Assembly (NCBI RefSeq): GCF_001701025.1
Contig: NZ_CP016793.1
Span: 1,736,001 to 1,800,000 of the forward strand
Source of the DNA: Lentzea guizhouensis
Lineage (GTDB): Bacteria > Actinomycetota > Actinomycetes > Mycobacteriales > Pseudonocardiaceae
Direction of reading: 5' to 3'
Length of the DNA: 64,000 nucleotides
The position numbers were made by a program, and so were the translations under genes. The notes below the pieces were generated by a model. It had not been told where the DNA came from. It saw nothing but the letters and a program-made list of their open reading frames with translations, and ran no database searches. Position 1 is the first letter of the stretch, and the number at the start of each line of letters is the position of its first letter. Positions 39,666 to 50,019 of this stretch are shown in pieces.

Positions 39666-41138
39666 GTGGAGCACAAGAGGTTGAAGCTGTACGCCTATCT
39701 GGACGCGCGCGATCACCAGCGCACGTACCTGGCGATCATGCGGCTGTTCACCTCCACGTTGCTCGCCGACCTGAGCGCCGGAGAGGTTGCCGGAGCACTC
39801 GCCGGGCAGGAGCGCGAGGGCCGCGTCGACCAGGGCGAGTCGCGCATCGAGAACGTCATCAACCGGCTCAAGCAGCTGGTCGAGTGGGGCAACCTGGTCC
39901 AGGGCCGCCGGGAGGTCGTCGCGGCCAGCATCGCCGAGTTCCAGCACGGCAGCGTGCGCTACCAGGTCTCCAAGCTCGCCGTCCGCGTGCAGCGCGACGT
40001 CGACGAGCTGCTGCGCGTCCCCGAGGGTGCCCGCGAGGTGTCCCGCGAGCTGCTGCCCGCGATCGAACGCGGCCTCAACGAGCTGGGCGGGTCGCTGTCG
40101 GTGGCGTTGCTCAACGAGGGTGACAAGACCAAGGAGCTGCTCGCCGAACGCGTCACCACGCTGTTCCTGCAGCATGCCGAGCTCGCCGCCACGGTCCGCG
40201 ACTTCTACGCCTACCTCGGCCAGGTCGTGACGCGGAACCACCTGGCCCCGGAGGAGATCGCCGGCTTCCGCAACCTGCTGGTCGAGTACATCCAGCGGGT
40301 CGTCGAGGACGTGCTGAAGTACACGCCGCCGATCGCGACGGCGCTGGCCGGGCTCACCAAGGCCCGGTCAGAGCTGCTCCGCCTGCTGGGCACCGACCTG
40401 GGCGCCAACGTCGAACGCGCCCGCGGCCGCACGCCGGAGGACTGGCAGGAGCTCACCGACTGGTTCGTGGACCGCCCCGGCCGCCCGAGCCAGGTCACGG
40501 CGCTGCGCGAGGCCACCGCCCGCGCGATCGGCAGCCTGCTCGCGAGCGTGAAGCGGGCGACCTCTGGCGGTGGTCTGCTGCCCGGCCGGCGTGCCGAGCT
40601 GCTCAAGCTCGCGAGCTGGTTCGACAACGCCACCCGCGAGGAGGCGCACGAGATCTACGCCTCCGCCTTCGGCCTGTACTCCTCCCGCCACCTCTCCCCC
40701 GCGCCCGAGCACGACTCGGACAACGAGCGCACGCCGTGGCGGGACGGCCCGGTCTGCGACGTCACGGTCAGCGTGCGGTCGCGGGCCGACCGCAGCGGGC
40801 GCGGGCGGCCGTCGCGGATCCTGGACGACCCGATGACCGAGCAGTCGCTGCTGGCGGAGGCCCGGGAGGCCGAGGAGGTCCGGGCTCGGCACGTCGCGGA
40901 GCTCTCGCAGGCGGCCGGGAAGCTGCACGACACCACGCTGTCGCACGGCGCGCTGGAGGTGTTCTGCGAGCTGCTGACGCTGGCGATGGCCCAGCGCGAC
41001 TCACCCCGGGACAACGGGTCGGCCAGCGACCCCGTGCGCGGGCTCAAGCTCGAGATCGCCCACGGCACGACCACGCAGATCAAGTCCGCCGCCGGGACGC
41101 TGACGCTGCACGACGCGACGGTGGCCCTGAAGCGATGA
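39666..41138 (+). CDS. jetA: Wadjet type II JetA (TIGR02677/DUF2397)
   Basis: The 490-residue protein matches the TIGR02677 family. LKLYAYLDARDHQRTYLAIM is followed by RIENVINRLKQLVEWGNLVQ near residue 55, a winged-helix-like start. A long helical middle comes next, and the family-typical end is LKLEIAHGTTTQIKSAAGTL. In type II Wadjet this is the kleisin (MukF-like) subunit that bridges the SMC arms. Wadjet complexes extrude and cleave closed circular plasmid DNA. GTG 39666 is chosen because the protein opens directly on conserved sequence. The stop overlaps the jetB start by four bases (ATGA). Confidence 0.9.
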   Translation: MEHKRLKLYAYLDARDHQRTYLAIMRLFTSTLLADLSAGEVAGALAGQEREGRVDQGESRIENVINRLKQLVEWGNLVQGRREVVAASIAEFQHGSVRYQVSKLAVRVQRDVDELLRVPEGAREVSRELLPAIERGLNELGGSLSVALLNEGDKTKELLAERVTTLFLQHAELAATVRDFYAYLGQVVTRNHLAPEEIAGFRNLLVEYIQRVVEDVLKYTPPIATALAGLTKARSELLRLLGTDLGANVERARGRTPEDWQELTDWFVDRPGRPSQVTALREATARAIGSLLASVKRATSGGGLLPGRRAELLKLASWFDNATREEAHEIYASAFGLYSSRHLSPAPEHDSDNERTPWRDGPVCDVTVSVRSRADRSGRGRPSRILDDPMTEQSLLAEAREAEEVRARHVAELSQAAGKLHDTTLSHGALEVFCELLTLAMAQRDSPRDNGSASDPVRGLKLEIAHGTTTQIKSAAGTLTLHDATVALKR

Positions 41139-42325
41139 ACCACTTCGACAACCTGTCCGAGATCGACGCCGCCAACGTGGTGCGGTGCGCGCGGACGTTG
41201 CTGCGCAGGCCGTTGCTGCGCTCCGACGGCCCGGACGGCGAGCTGCTCAGCCTCGTCTACCGGCACCGCGCGGTGCTGCAGGACCTGTTCGCGGGCCTGC
41301 TCGGGTACCGGCTCGTGGTGGAACGCCGGTTCGCGCGGCTGTACAAGTCCGGTCCCGGCAACGACGACACCCGCGGCGTGCTCAGCATGTCCCCGCGCGG
41401 TTACGCCTACCTGGCGCTGACCCTCGCGGTCCTGACCGGCATCGGCCGGCAGACGCTGCTGTCCCGGCTCGTCGCCGACATCCGGTCCGCCGCGGCAGAG
41501 GCGGGCATCGACGCGCCGGACGACGTGACCGAGCGCCGGGCGCTGACCGCGGCGTTGCGCCACCTCGTCTCGCTCGGCGTGCTGCAGGAGACCGAGGGCT
41601 CGGTCGCGCAGGACATGAGCCTGCAGGAAGCGCTGATCACGATCGACACGGACCTGCTGGGGCAGCTGGTGACCGGCCCGGTCGGCGAGGCCGAGTCGCC
41701 GCAGCGGCTGGTCGAGCTGGCCGCCCGGCCGGGCCCTCGCGGTGTCGAGCACGCGGTGCGGCGCAAGCTGGTCGAGACGCCGCTGGTGCTCTACGCGGAC
41801 CTCCCTCCCGAGCAGGCGGACTGGCTGCGGCGCAACCAGCGCAAGGAAACGGCGTTGCTGGAGCAGGCTTTCGGCCTGTTCACCGAGTGCCGCGTCGAGG
41901 GCGTGCTGGCCGCCGACCCCGAGGACTACCTGACCGACCTGTCGTTCCCCGGTGTCTCGACGGCCGCGCGGATCGCGTTGCTCGCGTTGCCGGACCTGCT
42001 CGACGACCCGGCGCAGGACGCGCCCGCACGGCACGTCGTCACGGTCGAGCGGCTCCGCGAAGTCTGCGCCCGGCTGGTCGAGGACTACCCCGCGGCGTGG
42101 TCGAAGCAGTTCACCGACGACCTGGACCGGCTGGTCGCCGAGGTGACGGAGCTGTTGCGACGCATGGAACTCGCGGTTCCGTGCGAGCAGGGCTGGTCGA
42201 TCAGCGCCGCCGCGCACCGCTGGCTGCCGTCACCCGACGGCGACCCCGAGCGAGAACAACCGGAACCCGTTGTGGTGCCTGAGGTGCCGAGCTGGTCCCT
42301 GTTCGACGAGGAGAACGTGTCATGA
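41135..42325 (+). CDS. jetB: Wadjet type II JetB (TIGR02678/DUF2398)
   Basis: The 396-residue protein fits TIGR02678. ANVVRCARTLLRRPLL is followed by LVYRHRAVLQDLFAGLLGYR, GYAYLALTLAVLTGIGRQTL and the C-terminal SKQFTDDLDRLVAEVTELLR. It is the MukE-like kite subunit, predominantly winged-helix and helical, that binds the kleisin. It begins at ATG 41135 within the jetA stop and ends within the jetC start (ATGA 42322-42325). This gives strict translational coupling and presumably fixed stoichiometry. Sequence quality is good across the whole frame, in contrast to jetC. Confidence 0.9.
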   Translation: MNHFDNLSEIDAANVVRCARTLLRRPLLRSDGPDGELLSLVYRHRAVLQDLFAGLLGYRLVVERRFARLYKSGPGNDDTRGVLSMSPRGYAYLALTLAVLTGIGRQTLLSRLVADIRSAAAEAGIDAPDDVTERRALTAALRHLVSLGVLQETEGSVAQDMSLQEALITIDTDLLGQLVTGPVGEAESPQRLVELAARPGPRGVEHAVRRKLVETPLVLYADLPPEQADWLRRNQRKETALLEQAFGLFTECRVEGVLAADPEDYLTDLSFPGVSTAARIALLALPDLLDDPAQDAPARHVVTVERLREVCARLVEDYPAAWSKQFTDDLDRLVAEVTELLRRMELAVPCEQGWSISAAAHRWLPSPDGDPEREQPEPVVVPEVPSWSLFDEENVS

Positions 42326-45300
42326 GCAGGTGGCGGCTGCACCGCGGCGGCGTGGTCAACATCTGGCAGTACACCGAGCAGACGTTCGACTTCTCCGGTG
42401 GCCGCGCGATCTTCCAGGGCACCAACGGATCCGGCAAGTCCCGCACGCTGGAGCTGCTGCTGCCGCTGTGCCTGGACGGCGACCTGCGCCAGCTCGGCTC
42501 CAAGGGCTTCGACACGGTCAGCATCCGGCGGCTGATGCTCGACGACTACGACGGCGGCCCCAACCGGATCGGCTACGCGTGGGTCGAGCTGGTCCGCGAG
42601 GCGACTGCGCCCAATTCAAGCGGCTGGTCCGGCAACGAGTACCTGACCTGCGGTCTGGGCGTGAAGGCGTCCAAGACCTCGCAGGCGATCACGGACTCGT
42701 GGCGGTTCGTCACGCCCCTGCGCGTCGGCACGGAACTGCAGCTCGCGGGCCCGGAACGCGTTCCGCACGGACCTGCGCAGCTGCGTGACCTCATCGGCGC
42801 GGACTGCATGTTCGAGGAGCCGGCGTTCCGCGCGAAGATCGCCGACGCCGTCTACGGCGTACCGGCCGCGCGGTACGGCGACCTGCTGCACCTGCAACGG
42901 ACGCTGCGCAACCCGGACGTCGGCCTGAAGGTGCTGGAGGGCCAGCTCGAACAGATCCTGAGCGACGCGCTGCCGCCGCTGGACCAGGTGATGGTCGAGC
43001 AGCTCGCGACGTCGTTCGACGACCTGGAGTCGATCCGGGAGAACATCGTTCGGCTGTCCTCTGCGGACAGTGCGCTGTCGACGTTCCTCAAGACCTACTC
43101 CGACTACGCCTTCGGTGGCCTGCGATCGGCGTCAGAACGGCTGGACGGTGCCGAGAAGTCGTTGGTGCGCCTGCAACGCGAGCAGGCGAAGCTGGTGGCG
43201 GAGCTGGACGTCACGCGGGTCGAGCGGGCGTCGTCCGAGCAGGCGCTCGCCGACATGGAGACCGGCGAGCAGCAGGCCGAGGAGACCATCGCGGCGCTGA
43301 AGGAGCTGCCGGCGTTCCGCGACCTGCAGGACCTCAAGACGCGCGAGAACCTGGTGGCGGAGAAGCGTTCGTCCGCCGTCGCCGCGCTGGAGACCGCGCA
43401 CCGGCAGCGCGCGCAGGAGGACGCGGCCGTCGACAACGTGCTGCGGTTGCTGCGCCGGCTGGCCGAGGACCTGAGCGCCGCCGACGCGTTGAGCGACCCG
43501 TTGCGCGAGCACCTGCGCCTGGCCGGCATGGACCCGACCTGGCGCCGGCCGTGCCGCAGGTGCCGCCGCAGGCAGGCGTCACCACGACACCGTGCGCGCC
43601 AAGCCGGACCCCGAGGCCTCGCCGTTGCCCATCGAGCGCCGCGTGCCGCCCGCCGCGGCCACCGAGGACGTGCTGGCCGGGCTGGCGTCGGTGGTCGACC
43701 AGACCTCCGGCATCGCTTCCCTGGCGCGCCAACGGGGTGCGCTCGCGATGGCGTTGCACGAGCAGGCGCTGGCGCTGGACGCGCAGCAGCGCGAGGTGGA
43801 GTCGTTGCGGCAGAAGGCCCGTGACGCCCAGCTCGGCGCGACCGAGTCGACCGCGCTGCGCAACCAGGAGCTGCAGGAGCTGGCCGAGGTCGTGCAGGCC
43901 TGGCTGGAGCAGGTCGAGGTGTGGACGACGAGCGGCCCGCTGCTCGACGAACGCCCCTCGGCGGCGCTGACGTTGCCGCAGACCGCCGATCCGGCCGCTG
44001 CCAAGGCGTTGAGCACGACCGCCCGCGAGTGGGCCGGCCCGCTGGTGCAGGCGGCCCGCGACGCGGCGCACGCGTTCACCCAGCAGCGCGCCGAGCTGCG
44101 CACCCGGCTGGACACGTTGGACGAGGAGCTCGTCGGGCTGCGGTCGGGCAACGAGCGGGTGCCCGTGCCCGGCCAGTACACCTCGGCCGAGCGGGATTCC
44201 GCTTCTGGCGCCCCGTTCTACCGGCTGGTGGACTTCTCCCCTGCGCTGCGCGACGACGAACGCGCGGGCCTGGAGGCGGCACTGCAGGCGAGCGGCCTGC
44301 TGGACGCCTGGGTGACGCCCGGCGGTGGTGACCTGAACGACGTGCTGGCGGTACCGCGCGAGGCGGTGGAAGGCCGGTCGATGGCCGAGTTCCTGGTGCC
44401 GGCGGTCGAGGGGTCGCCGGTGCCCGAGTCGCTGGTCGCGGACCTGCTGCGGTCGGTGTCGCTGGACGACATGACGACCACCGGTGACTGGCGCGCGGGC
44501 GTGCTGACCGGCCGCTGGACCAAGCCGGAGGCCGAGTTCATCGGTGCGGGCGCACGCGAGGCCGCGCGCAGCCGCCGGATCGCCGCGCTGGAGGAGGAGC
44601 TCGCTGAGCTTCGTCTGCGGCTCGGCACCGCGGAGGACGACCTGGCCCGCGCGCACGAGCACGTGGCGACGTGGGAGGCGCACGTCGCGGCGTTCCCCGG
44701 CGACGGCGAGCTGATCGCGAAGCACAGCCGGGTGCAGGCGGCGGAGGAGTCGGCGGCACGGGCGCGGCAGCGGACGTTCGAGCTGCGGGAAGCGCTGGAG
44801 AACGCCAACTCCCGGCTGGAGGCCGCGCGCACGGAGCTGACGAGGCAGGCGGGCGACTCCGGGCTGCCGGCGGACACCGAGGCGCTGCGGCAGGCCAGGC
44901 GCGGCCGCGGAGGCCCAGCGGACCGCCGACCTGCTCGGTGACGCGGTGCGCAGGCGGTGCCAGGGCACGATCTCCGACCTCACGGACGCCTCGCACCGCT
45001 ACCACGAGGCCGCGGCGGACCGACAGACCGCGGAGGCCGACGCCGACGCGCGCTGTGTCGACCACGCGGCGCAGGCCGGGACGCTGGCCGAGCTGACCGA
45101 GGCGGTCGGCGGTGAGGCCAAGGAGATCAGCGAGCAGCTGACGTCGCTGGAGAAGTCGCGCAAGAAGATGCGCGCGGACCTCAAGGGCGTGCGGGAGAGC
45201 ATCACGACCGCGCGCGAGCAGGCGGCGAAGCTGGAGGCGTTGCTGGAGACCAACTCCACGCAGGTCGCCGAGGCTTTGGAGGCGCGAGACCGGGCGAGCG

Positions 45301-46344
45301 CGAACTTCACCGCGACCGTGCGGGCGCCCGGTCTGGTCGCCGCCGCGTTCCCGGACGCCGACGGCGAGACCGACGAGGCCGCCGCCCGCGCCCTGGTCGC
45401 GGCCGGCGGTGACCGCCGCGGTGGCACCGAGGCGACCGTGATCGCCAAGCTGCAGGCGTTGCAGACCTCGTTGGCGGGCAGCCACGACATCGCGGCCGAG
45501 CAGCACGCGGGCCTGCTGACCGTGACGGTGACCGGCGAGGAGGGCGCGAAGCCCGTCGCCGTCGCCGCCCGCCAGGTGACGACGAAGCTCGCCGAGCAGC
45601 GCGGGTTCCTCGACGAGCAGTATCAGGGCATCTTCGCCGACTACCTGATCCGCGACCTGGCCGAGTGGCTGCGCGGCCAGATCTCGGTCGCCGAGGACCT
45701 CACCAAGCGGATGAACGAGGTGCTGTCACAGGCCCGCTCCAGCCAGGGCGTGCACGTGAAGCTCGCCTGGAAGTCCTCGGCCGCGCTCGACGACCAGACG
45801 CGGCAAGCGCTTGCGCTCGTCCGGCTGCCGTTCGGCGAACGCACGCCGGAGCAGGACGCGACCCTGCGCCGGGTCTTCACCGAGCGGATCGAGAACGAGC
45901 GCGACTCCCACTCCGGCGGCTACGCGGAGATCCTGTCGCGGGCGCTCGACTACCGGACGTGGCACCAGTTCACGGTCACCGTCGCCGACACAGGTCCGGA
46001 CGGGGGTCCGCGCGAACGGCGAGACCCGGCTGATCTCGTACGTGACGCTGTTCGCGGCGGCGGCGAGCTTCTACGACGCGGTGAGCGACGAGTTCGACCC
46101 GTTGCGGCTGGTGCTGCTGGACGAGGCGTTCGAACGGCTGGACGACCCGACGATCGCGCGCATGCTGGGGCTGCTGGTCGACCTCGACATGGACTGGGTG
46201 ATCACCTGGCCGAGCGGGTGGGGCGTGTCGGACAAGATCCCGCGCATGCACATCTACGACGTGCTGCGGCCTAAGAACGGCCGTGGTGTGGCGTGCACGC
46301 AGACGACGTGGGACGGCGCGGCGCTGGACCGGATCGACCCCTAG
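42322..46344 (+). CDS. jetC: Wadjet type II JetC, SMC-like ATPase (TIGR02680), reading frame interrupted
   Basis: The locus encodes about 1340 residues of TIGR02680 in several frame segments. The N-terminal ABC half-domain has Walker A GTNGSGKSRTLELLLPLCLD (residues 33-52). Long coiled coils rich in Glu, Arg, Ala and Leu follow. The C-terminal half-domain has NGETRLISYVTLF (signature-like) and LVLLDEAFERLDD (Walker B), then WVITWPSGWGV. Frames change near 43540, 43585, 44897 and 46003. Each is repaired by one base, for example five G versus four G at 46001-46005. Full-length homology on both sides argues for sequencing indels rather than decay. JetC is the DNA-loop-extruding motor of the system. 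Confidence 0.85.
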
Positions 46345-46524
46345 AACGGCATCCCTGGAACGACACTCCGGTCCCGGGCGGCGCGGTCAGCCGCGGCGTC
46401 ACGGGCCGGCCGTTGTGTTGTTCTCCTGATCTTGTGCGGACTCCGGCAGCGCCGTGACGGTTGCTCCAGCGGGGCCCGTCGCGACAACCGCGGCGGTCGC
46501 TCCCGCTGTCGAGAGGAGGTCGTC

Positions 46525-46779
46525 GTGGTGGTCGTCCCCCCACGTCGAAGAGCTCGGGTGACGCCGCGCCGCAGCAGGGTTCGCACCAGGCTGCTCCGGA
46601 CCGCCCGGTGGCTCCGCACGCGGGCACCGCGGATCTGGAAGGGGGTGCGGCTCGTCCTCCTGCTGGTGGAGGGCGTGGTCGCGCCGGTGAAGGGGGAGGT
46701 CGCCCTCGCCATCACGGCGAGGGCGCTCCTCGTGGTGGGTGACACGCTCGTCGACGCTGGCAGGCACGGGCGGTCGTGA
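46525..46779 (+). CDS. Small basic membrane-associated protein between jetC and jetD
   Basis: GTG 46525 lies five bases after AGGAGG and opens 84 codons. The product begins with a valine run and is strongly basic (PPRRRARVTPRRSRVRTRLL, then RTARWLRTRAPRIWKGVR). It then has a hydrophobic stretch LVLLLVEGVVAPV and a second apolar segment (LAITARALLVVGDTLV). I do not recognise it. Arginine bias is expected in such GC-rich sequence, so coding status depends on the good ribosome site. It lies 150 bp before the zinc-ribbon regulator. Confidence 0.4.
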   Translation: MVVVPPRRRARVTPRRSRVRTRLLRTARWLRTRAPRIWKGVRLVLLLVEGVVAPVKGEVALAITARALLVVGDTLVDAGRHGRS

Positions 46780-46929
46780 CACCCGGTCCGGTCGCCTCGG
46801 CGGCCGGACCATCCCCTGCCAGGGAACAGCAAGGGGACGTCGAAGCCAAGCGCGACCTGGTCCGAGGGTGTCGCGGGACCGACACGAAAGTGGTTTCGTT
46901 GCAACGAAGGGGGAAAGGGGGACAGCGCG

Positions 46930-48027
46930 GTGCCGACGTGCGAGGAGTGTGGCGGGCCGCTGCCGGAGGCGACCGAGTCGGGACGCCCGCGCCGGTTCTG
47001 CTCGGACCGGTGCCGTTCCCGCGCCCACCGCGTCCGCCTGCGTGAGACCAGGCGGACCGAGGCGCGCCGGTCGCGGCAGTGCGACATCGAGGTCGCCGGT
47101 CACCGGTGCGGGCGGGCCGCGGTCTTCGTGCTGGCGGTCGACGGACGGGAGCTCAAGGTCTGTGCCGCGTGCCAGGAGCTCGCACTGGCGTTCCTGGTCG
47201 GCCAGGGCGCGTCCGCCACGGCGGTGGAGACGCGGCGCATCGACCGGCAGAGCTCCGGGCCCGCGCCGGTGCCGCCGCTGCCGGCCGGTCAGGGGAAGGT
47301 GCTGCTGATCGAGGACGACAGCCGGGTGCTCGACGCGCTCAGCGGCGCGCTGGGGCGCCAGGGCTACGAGGTCGTGTCCGCGACCACCGGCAGGGCCGGG
47401 CTGGAGGCAGCGCTGACCCACCGGCCCGCGGTGGTGCTGCTCGACCTCGGCCTGCCCGACCTGGACGGCATCGCCGTCCTGCGCAGACTGCGCGCCACGA
47501 GCGACCTCCCGGTGATCATCACGACCGCGCGGGGCGAGGCCGCCAGCCGGGTGCTCGGCCTGGAGACCGGCGCCGACGACTACCTCGTCAAGCCGTACGA
47601 CCTCGGCGAGCTCGTCGCCCGCATGCGCCGCGTCATGCGCCACCGCACCGCCGCCCGCCCGCAGGTGTACGACGACGGCGCCCTGCGGGTCGACTTCGAA
47701 CTGCGCCAGGTCCACCTCGGCGGTGAGCAGACGCACCTCTCGAACCGCGAGTTCCGGCTGATCGAGGTCCTCGTCCGCTCGGCGGGCACCGCCACCCCGA
47801 CCGGCGTGATCGTCGCGCACGTCTGGGGCGACTCCGAGGTGGCCGAGCCGAGGAAGAAGGCCCTGGCGGTACTCGTGGCGGGGCTGCGTGCGAAGCTCAA
47901 CCACCACCTCGGCGCGAACGCGATCGTCACCGCGCACGGCCTGGGCTACTACTACCTGCCGCCGAACCGGCCCGCCTCCGGCCCGCCGGTCGGGTACGGC
48001 CACGCCGCCGGGCTGCTCAACCCCTGA
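46930..48027 (+). CDS. Zinc-ribbon protein fused to an OmpR-type response regulator
   Basis: In the 365-residue protein, residues 1-35 are a Cys4 zinc ribbon (CEEC...CSDRC; Cys4, Cys7, Cys24, Cys28). Residues 50-85 hold a second Cys/His set (CDIEVAGHRCG, then CAAC). Residues 123-235 are a receiver domain with LLIEDDSRVLDAL, phospho-acceptor Asp172 (VVLLDLGLPDLDG) and ADDYLVKPYDLGE. Residues 245-345 form a winged-helix DNA-binding domain (LSNREFRLIEVLV, then GLGYYYLPP). GTG 46930 follows AAAGGGGGA. No partner kinase is adjacent. It sits inside the Wadjet locus between jetC and jetD, where normally nothing lies. Domain calls are strong, control of Wadjet is inference. Confidence 0.82.
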   Translation: MPTCEECGGPLPEATESGRPRRFCSDRCRSRAHRVRLRETRRTEARRSRQCDIEVAGHRCGRAAVFVLAVDGRELKVCAACQELALAFLVGQGASATAVETRRIDRQSSGPAPVPPLPAGQGKVLLIEDDSRVLDALSGALGRQGYEVVSATTGRAGLEAALTHRPAVVLLDLGLPDLDGIAVLRRLRATSDLPVIITTARGEAASRVLGLETGADDYLVKPYDLGELVARMRRVMRHRTAARPQVYDDGALRVDFELRQVHLGGEQTHLSNREFRLIEVLVRSAGTATPTGVIVAHVWGDSEVAEPRKKALAVLVAGLRAKLNHHLGANAIVTAHGLGYYYLPPNRPASGPPVGYGHAAGLLNP

Positions 48028-48052
48028 CCGGCCCCGGCGGGCCCGACCCGGA

Positions 48053-48058
48053 TATGTT
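48053..48058 (+). promoter_or_regulatory. -10 box of a leaderless promoter for jetD
   Basis: TATGTT, part of GATATGTTGG, ends six bases before GTG 48065 with no ribosome site between. jetD therefore appears to have its own leaderless promoter, consistent with its separation from jetABC. Confidence 0.5.
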
Positions 48059-48064
48059 GGCCGG

Positions 48065-49055
48065 GTGAGCGTGTACGACAGGCCCGAACTCGCCGAGCTC
48101 TGGCGCCTGGCCCGCGAGACCCTCGAAGGCGGCGGCCGGTCGGCGTTCAGCATCCGCGTCGAGGACGAGCGGACAGCTCAGGCGCTCGGCGAGCTCCTGC
48201 GCAAGCCGGTCGCACACCCCGCGCGGCGGCAGATCTCGTTGGCGCGCCTGGACGAACACGTCCGCGCGCACGGCAGCACGTTGCCCGAGGTGCTGGAAGC
48301 GGTGCACGGCAGGCCGATCGGCCTGGCCACCGAGACCGAGGCCTCGACCGCGGACGCCGTGCTGAAGTACGCGCTGCGGGAACACGGTCTGCTCGCCAGG
48401 CCGTGGGCGGCGCAGTGGGTCGAGCACGTGCGCAGGTACGGCAAGATCCCGCAGCCCGCGTTGCCGATGCTCGCGAACCAGGCCGCGGAGATCCTCGCGA
48501 AGCTGGACCCGGACCGGCCGACGACCCGGTTCGCGTTGGCGGGCAACGACCTCGACGACGGCCGTCCGCTGCACCGGATCGTGCGGAAGGCCCTGGAGCT
48601 CGCCGGCACCGACTGGGAACGCGCCGGCGTGCTGCCCGACGCCTACAGCAACCCCGTGCTGACCCGACACGTTCGACGCCGACGAGGTCACGGTCGTGCG
48701 CAGCCCGCGGCTGCTCGAGTCCGGCGTCGCGGGCCCGTTGATGGTCCTCCCGCACGGCCTCACCCCGCAGGCCAGGCACCACCTCAGGGGCCGGACCGTC
48801 CGCTGCCACAACGACTTCACGCCCGGCGGCATCGTGCGCGCCAACGAGATCCTCAAGCACACCGGCGGGACCGCGTGGCGCATGGCCGCCGCCGACTACC
48901 GCGAGGCCGTGGCCACGTTGATCGCGCGCGGGGTCGAGCTGCCCACGCTCAACACCCGGCCGGAGAACGCGAGCTGGGACCCGGACCTCGCCGGGACCAT
49001 GGCCACGACCGGTCTGCTGGTCACCGAGGAGCACGTGCTGCCGGCACTGCTCTGA
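48065..49055 (+). CDS. jetD: Wadjet type II JetD (TIGR02679), Toprim-type nuclease subunit, one frame change
   Basis: About 330 residues match TIGR02679 in two frames. The N-terminal DUF3323 part runs from VYDRPELAELWRLARETLEG to HRIVRKALELAGTDWERAGV. The C-terminal DUF2399 part starts TFDADEVTVVRSPRLLESGV and includes PLMVLPHGLTPQARHHLRG, CHNDFTPGGIVRANEI and TTGLLVTEEHVLPALL. Removing one C from ACCC near 48662 joins them. JetD is the topoisomerase-VI-like nuclease that cuts extruded plasmid. The usual CENP block (with its Glu) reads VRSP here, and the YHGDFDWPG block reads CHNDFTPGG, so the active site may be altered. Confidence 0.8.
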
Positions 49056-49072
49056 CAGCGCACCGCGACCGC

Positions 49073-50019
49073 TCAGTCCTGTAGCGACCAGCTCTGCAGC
49101 ATCCGGAACGCGATCGACGCGCCACCGGCCAGCCCGAGTCCCGGCACGCTGCCCGGTTCCTCGATCGCCCTGCGCACGTCCGCCCGCGACACCCACTTCG
49201 CCTCGGCGATCTCGCCGTCGGCGAGCAGCAGCGGGTCGGCGGGTCGGCCACGGCCTCGAAGCCGATCATCAGCGAGCGCGGGAACGGCCACGGCTGCGAG
49301 CCCAGGTAGCGGATGTCCCGCACGGCCACGCCGACCTCTTCGAGGATCTCGCGGGCCACGCAGGCCTCCAGCGACTCGCCCGCCTCGACGAAGCCGGCCA
49401 GGACCGAGAACCTGCCCTCCGGCCACTGCGGGCCGCGCGCCACCAGGACCCGGTCGGCGCCGTCGTGCACCAGGCAGATCACCGCGGCGTCGGTGCGCGG
49501 GTACTCCTCGCGGCCGCAGCCGGTGCACCTGGTGTGCCAGCCCGACTTCTCCACGACCGTCGGCGAGCCGCACTTGGCGCAGAACCTGCCGAGGCGGTGC
49601 CACTGGAACAGCGCCACCGCGGTCGTGAAGAGGCCCGCCCACATGTCGTCCAGCGTCGCGCCGGACTGGCGCAGGTCGAGCCACTGCGGCTCGTCGGTCA
49701 GCTCGGGTGCCGCCCAAGACCGGGGCGTCACGGGTGCGTCGCCGTCCTCGGCAGGCACCTGGACCGCCCAGTGCGCCACGCCGTCCTGTTCGCCGAGCAG
49801 CACGGCGCCCGACGGCGGCTCGTCGCCGAAGTCGGGGGCCGGGCGGTCGACGATTCTCGTGCCGCGGTCGGACACCAGGGTGCGGCCCCCGGTGTCGACC
49901 ACGATCACGCGTGCCTTCGGCCAGAGCGCGGCGATCCGTTCCTCGTCGCCGCGCAACGGCTCGTTGCGGTCGACCGCTGCCCGCGAGAGGGCGGGGAGAC
50001 CGACCAGGTCGAAGCTCAC
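49073..50019 (-). CDS. nudC: NAD+ diphosphatase NudC, one frame change near the C-terminus
   Basis: The product has an N-terminal domain and a zinc ribbon (RFCAKCGSPTVVEKSGWHTR, then CTGCGREEYPR). The Nudix box is GFVEAGESLEACVAREILEE. The NudC hallmark SQPWPFPRSLM follows at a fixed distance. It hydrolyses NAD(H) and removes NAD caps from RNA. The frame shifts near 49238 in a CCCGCCGACCC context. The other frame then gives DPLLLADGEIAEAKWVSRAD and the normal end, so one missing base is likely. GTG 50019 overlaps the M16 gene stop by four bases, so NudC is the last gene of the peptidase operon. Confidence 0.88.

Noticed and set aside
46432..46524. N-terminal extension of the small basic protein between jetC and jetD
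   Set aside because: The upstream part lacks a ribosome site, whereas GTG 46525 has AGGAGG at the right distance.
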